Below are positions 29,611 through 33,126 of a stretch of DNA of 33,126 bases, one piece after another. The stretch is from Symbiodinium natans (lineage: Eukaryota > Sar > Dinophyceae > Suessiales > Symbiodiniaceae): contig CAJNDS010001133.1 of NCBI GenBank assembly GCA_905221605.1, forward strand, positions 1-33,126. The letters run 5' to 3'. Under the pieces are notes generated by a model. That model did not search any database, was not told where the DNA came from, and saw only the letters and a list, made by a program, of their open reading frames with translations. The position numbers and the translations under genes are program-made. Every line of letters begins with the position of its first letter. Position 1 is the stretch's first letter.

Positions 29611-30560
29611 AATAATATGAACTGTTTTGGCTATGTAGTAAACCCATACTGCATTATATGAGATGCTTGCACGCAGTGTTTCTGTTTGCTCTGGTTTTTC
29701 TTGTACTTACTACCCCATTTAATTCTATGTCCTTTCGCCACCTGTCGCAATTCCTTCGTTTGTTTCCCCGTAATTCCCGCTTCCACATTGCCTACAAGAA
29801 AAGCTTCCTAGGCCCACCTTGTCCATTCCACTATAGTCTTAAAGTCCTTTCCATATTGCTGTTTAAATGCTTGTTCCTGTCATGTTATAAACAGCAATAA
29901 CCTACTGTTCCATCATTCTCTCCTTCTGCGTTCTTGCCTTTTGTCTACTTTTAAGGCTTCTGGGGCTTCCCATGTTCAAATTAGTCCTTTTGGCGCAAGT
30001 CTTAGGAATACATCCGCTTGAATGGAAACCCCTAAACCTAAGAACAACAATACACCTGATGGGTGAGGTTGTTTTCATTAAATTTTGTATGGATAAATAA
30101 CATGAAATTATTAAAAGTGCTTTCTTGCGATAAGGCGAGATTTCTTGACATTCATAGGCAAACTTTGTTGGCTTTCTTCACGGTCGTTGGTTGTTCAATA
30201 GGTGTTTCACGTTCACTATCATATTTCGTCTTCTTCAATTTGTTGTCTCCTATCACGCAGTTCTTCTCTTTCTCCTCTAAATTCATCATTTCCAAACATA
30301 GCGTCATAAACTCTTTGCATTATGGACTTCTGTCGAGTTCTCTCTTTTCCCCATCTTCTTGTTTGTCAGTGCTACTTTGGGCTTCTTCTTCGTATTCCTG
30401 TGTCTGTTCCTTATCCGCTTCTTCTGGTGTTCGCATACTTTCACGTTCTGTTATACTTGGCGTTTTAATGAGTTCATCTGTTTGTGTTCCCTTCTCTGGA
30501 CACTCGTCAAGAGCCTCGCGAGCTTCGCGAATCACTTTTCATAGTCTTCTTATCATCTTT

Positions 30561-30572
30561 CCCCCCCCCCCC
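30561..30572 (+). repeat. Poly-C tract (12 bases)
   Basis: A run of C followed by ACACAAGTC. It coincides with the place where the - strand frame ending CDLC is lost. It is also a place where assembly length errors are likely. Confidence 0.85.
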
Positions 30573-31029
30573 ACACAAGTCACAATCGTCAAAATCTACC
30601 TTGTCAAACAATAACCCTTGTTGTGTTATCCTTTGTCGTTCTGGTAATATCCTTGCTCTCCTTGTTCCTGCTTCTCGTTCAACTTGTTCGTTCGTAGGAC
30701 ATAACGTTAAGATATAATATCAATTGGCGTAGAGAATGTTTAATAAACGTTCAAAGTGGTAAAAGGAGTTGGCTAATACTGTTGCTCCTGCGTTTGCTTA
30801 TGTTCCTACGCTGTGCTTGACGAACTTGTTGAAGGTTGTATTTCTGTTGTTGGCGTTGCTTTACCTCCAATTCTTTTTGATACTTTGCTTAATCTAACTC
30901 CGCTCGCATCTCTTGAAGGTGATACGCTGTCTAATGGTGGCATTTCATCATCTTCTTCCAATTCATCTTTTAAGATTGCACCGTCTTGTATTTCTTGGTC
31001 ACCTACTTTTCTAAATGCACTACTTGCTT

Positions 31030-31330
31030 CATGAGCTGATGATGATGACGCGTTCCTAGCAAATCGGTTGTGTGTTGTCGGGTTCTGCTCGTATTGCGTT
31101 TATCTGATCCATCCTTATTTCAGAGCCTTCGCTTTCCGAAGGCGTTGAACCGAAATCTTAAAAGGTGTTTGCGCACCATGTGGCTTCGCTATTGTTTCGA
31201 GCTGACATTACACCGCCTGGGGTGACTTCCTTCATTTGCCTTCCTGTGCTGTGTGCCGAAGGGGTCAAGCTGACTTTACACCGGATGAGTCGAGATAAAC
31301 CTGGTGCTTGTAATACGAATTCATACTGAA
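31030..31330. repeat. Imperfect direct repeat around GCTGAC[A/T]TTACACCG
   Basis: GAGCTGACATTACACCGCC (about 31,200) and AAGCTGACTTTACACCGGA (about 31,268) form a ~70-bp spaced pair. CTTCGCTTTCCGAAGGCG at about 31,126 is a short hairpin. No gene is recognised on the + strand here. Confidence 0.5.
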
Positions 31331-31565
31331 CATCCAAGTAACGTAAGAGTAGTTATAGTAATAGAAATCAGTTAAAATCTGATTAAAAGCATGAACAATT
31401 TGTTAATTCACACGGGCGCTCGTAAAACACTAAATAGTAAGTTGAGCGCCCATGAAAAGCATCAAATCTACGGAAATGCCAACTATGACTATGACTTCCG
31501 TGCGCACTTTGTTCTCACGTTTCATGTAGTACTAAGTGTGTTCTTGTTGCAAACGGGCCTTGAAA

Positions 31566-31640
31566 GTGTTTGTTTTTTTTTGTTTGTTTGTGTGTGTGTG
31601 GGCTTGTGTGTGTGTGTGTCTGTGTGTGTATGTATGTTCG
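31566..31640 (+). repeat. TG/T microsatellite
   Basis: GTTTGTTTTTTTTTGTTTG followed by TGTGTGTGTGGGCTTGTGTG and TGTGTGTGTCTGTGTGTG. It lies in otherwise non-coding sequence; cysteine/valine-rich frames across it are artefacts. Confidence 0.85.
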
Positions 31641-32164
31641 CGTGTGCGTCTTGTGGATGGGAACTTATCAAGGGCTGTCCGTATTGGGGGGACAACTGCA
31701 TGACCATGTCTCACCACTGTGATTCGCCACGGCAGGAATGCAACCATCAGCAGGGACTTGAAGTTTAAGCCAAAGTGACTACATCTACATACAGTATTGC
31801 GTTCTTTCCGAGCAGTTACACTGTCACGCACGAAGCGATCGTTTGCAAGGTTATCTAGACTTGTTGCTTGTGGCGAGTGGGCATCAACGTCTTATACTAG
31901 TTAGTGCTAGCAGGTGCTGATGGTTGGAGAGGTATTTCAACGTAAAATCGTAGCGCGGAGCGCATGGAAATGATGCGCCAGGTTGGACCCAGAACAGAAC
32001 CCTTGCAATGTAAACGGCGCATACAGAACACCACCCTTCATGCCTACGCCATGCGCTTCAGATGACGAGAGTTTTCTCACTCTGCAAGGCCCGAAGCGAC
32101 TTGTGTGGCATTGTGGGTGCATGTTTCATCGTGCTGTTGGCTGTCCGTCATACCAGGCGCGAGC

Positions 32165-32210
32165 CAAAGCGGCCAGAGCCAAAGTGGCACCAACCAAAGT
32201 GGCACAGGAT
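32165..32210 (+). repeat. Short tandem repeat, AGCCAAAGTGGCACC type
   Basis: About three or four imperfect ~15-bp units (AGCCAAAGCGGCC, AGAGCCAAAGTGGCACC, AACCAAAGTGGCACA). It lies 40 bp before the candidate exon at 32,246. Confidence 0.6.
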
Positions 32211-32245
32211 TTTGCCATGGAACGTTTGCCACCCACCGTTGTCAA

Positions 32246-32354
32246 GCATCGAGTTGGACGGTTTCGCTGGAGGAGCTGGGCCTGTACATCAGCAGGCTTC
32301 GCGAAGCGGAGGAGTCAGCAGACGATGGCAACTTGGCCACATCTTGTTCCCAGT
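32246..32354 (+). CDS. Possible exon of an unrecognised gene
   Basis: After gtcaag the + frame reads SSWTVSLEELGLYISRLREA and EESADDGNLATSCSQF, an amphipathic helix with balanced composition unlike the surroundings. The next GT is at 32,355. No family is recognised and no partner exon was found, so this is tentative. Confidence 0.22.
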
Positions 32355-32932
32355 TTGTTCTGTTAGGTCCATTGCACATGATCATGCATGCCGTTTTGTG
32401 TATTCTCCAAGCAGGTGCTGGATTTGGTTGTTCTTGGCAATCGTCGTTTTGCTACAGGCACAGCATGTGCTGTCACCTATTCATGCCGAGTTTACAGTTG
32501 AGACGGAGACTATTCAAACATCGTTGCGTTGTGCTTTACCCTGGAAGCAGCTGCACGAAACACTGAATCACGCCTTTTCGGCGTTTAGGGTGTTTGTGAT
32601 ATGTATTTTGGCGTTTGGACAAGAGCACCAGATTTAGACGTGTCATTGTGAGGTGGTGTGATTGCCTTAGGGTGACCACGCTGTAGCAAAACCTAGCACT
32701 ACCGGCACGACCAGCGCACGCTAAGTCGCTGCTGCTCCGTTGTAGATCTGCGTGCAGGTTTGGGAACGTGCTGCTGGATTAGCGCCGCTTGGCAAGCACA
32801 ATCATGATTAGTTTGTTCGGACACAGAATGTTAGTCCAGGTCGGAGTCGTTTTCCGAATCCTCCGTGCAGTTCTGACGCCCGACAGCATGCTTGGCGAAC
32901 GGCATTGCTTTGTGTTACAACGTGTTTCAATA

Positions 32933-33126
32933 AATTGGTAGGCATCTTGTGCTGGGATTTACGTGTCCGCTGGCAGCAAACCCAGGGAAGGATTTTATGA
33001 AAAGCGCTCCGGTTCCGGACGGGGAGCAAGATGAGACGCAACTTACGACGCCGGCATCGCAGCAAAATGGGACAGAACCTGCACTACCTGGACTGCAATA
33101 CGTACCTCCGGTGGCTTTTCGCTCAC
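32933..33126 (+). CDS. Open frame running off the right edge, unrecognised
   Basis: Open from just after a TAA at 32,930 to the window end (about 64 codons). There is an ATG at 32,997 followed by KSAPVPDGEQDETQLTTPAS and QQNGTEPALPGLQYVPPVAF. The Gln/Thr/Pro-rich character suggests a linker or disordered start of a protein that continues outside the window. No family is assigned. The true start could be this ATG or a splice acceptor such as ggcag at 32,975 or ggaag at 32,988. Confidence 0.35.

Larger units (their letters stand above)
29640..31360 (-). pseudogene. Frameshifted AT-rich coding-like region, - strand
   Basis: On the - strand, successive stretches in changing frames look protein-like. 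At 31,065-30,825 are SAHEASSAFRKVGDQEIQDG and LKDELEEDDEMPPLDSVSPS. At 30,790-30,553 one frame holds ATVLANSFYHFERLLNILYA, a TGA, and then PTNEQVEREAGTRRARILPE and LLFDKVDFDDCDLC, up to a poly-G tract. At 30,535-30,320 is a Glu-rich frame (EEADKEQTQEYEEEAQ). At 30,330-30,225 is QRVYDAMFGNDEFRGEREEL. No known domain is recognised. Because the - strand is purine-rich, hydrophilic frames arise easily, so a decayed gene or retroelement is only one reading. Confidence 0.3.

Noticed and set aside
1-33126. tRNA, rRNA, riboswitch or bacterial-type operon signals
   Set aside because: None could be seen on either strand by eye. A tRNAscan/Rfam run would be needed to exclude small divergent RNAs.

Overview
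This is a eukaryotic nuclear window with no bacterial operon, rRNA, tRNA or CRISPR array. About 60% of it (1 to ~19,600) is satellite DNA. The remainder holds one clearly recognisable intron-rich gene on the + strand (about 20,130-27,942), followed by a gene-poor stretch with fragments only. The many short exons, introns as small as ~70 bp, a GC-AG intron and the heavy minisatellite load fit a dinoflagellate, perhaps a Symbiodiniaceae-type genome. That assignment is an inference; another intron-rich protist is possible.

Satellite region. A block of about 6.4 kb (1-6377) recurs almost base for base at 13,225-19,602, so the macro-period is about 13.2 kb and the window shows roughly 1.5 periods. 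Each block is itself a fixed series of different minisatellites: an 87-bp hairpin array, a 54-bp palindromic array, a TTATCATAATTATGATAA cluster, a CCTCCAGCC array, TTTAAACGATTTAA palindromes, a ~139-bp AGATGATAAA array, and a long TAATTTAAA composite. Between the blocks (6378-13,224) lies a purine/pyrimidine-biased tandem array with a ~1.42-kb dimeric unit, whose ~76-bp start module also occurs inside the 6.4-kb block.

Gene region. The exons at 20,130-27,942 encode the C-terminal part (about 1,150 codons) of a giant DUF3638/DUF3645 protein. The family is known from fungi, oomycetes and other protists and its function is not established. The visible motifs (DESDE, TGFSGT, HTRGSD, QTCMRMR) read like the motifs of a SecA/DEAD-type superfamily 2 ATPase. 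The exon that should carry the Walker A loop, and everything before it, is not seen before the satellite block begins about 500 bp upstream.

Right end (27,943-33,126). There is no confident gene. It holds a methyltransferase-like fragment on the - strand, an AT-rich T-biased stretch whose - strand reads as a much-frameshifted hydrophilic coding region, several simple repeats, and an open frame running off the right edge. The only functional grouping seen is the single DUF3638/3645 gene.
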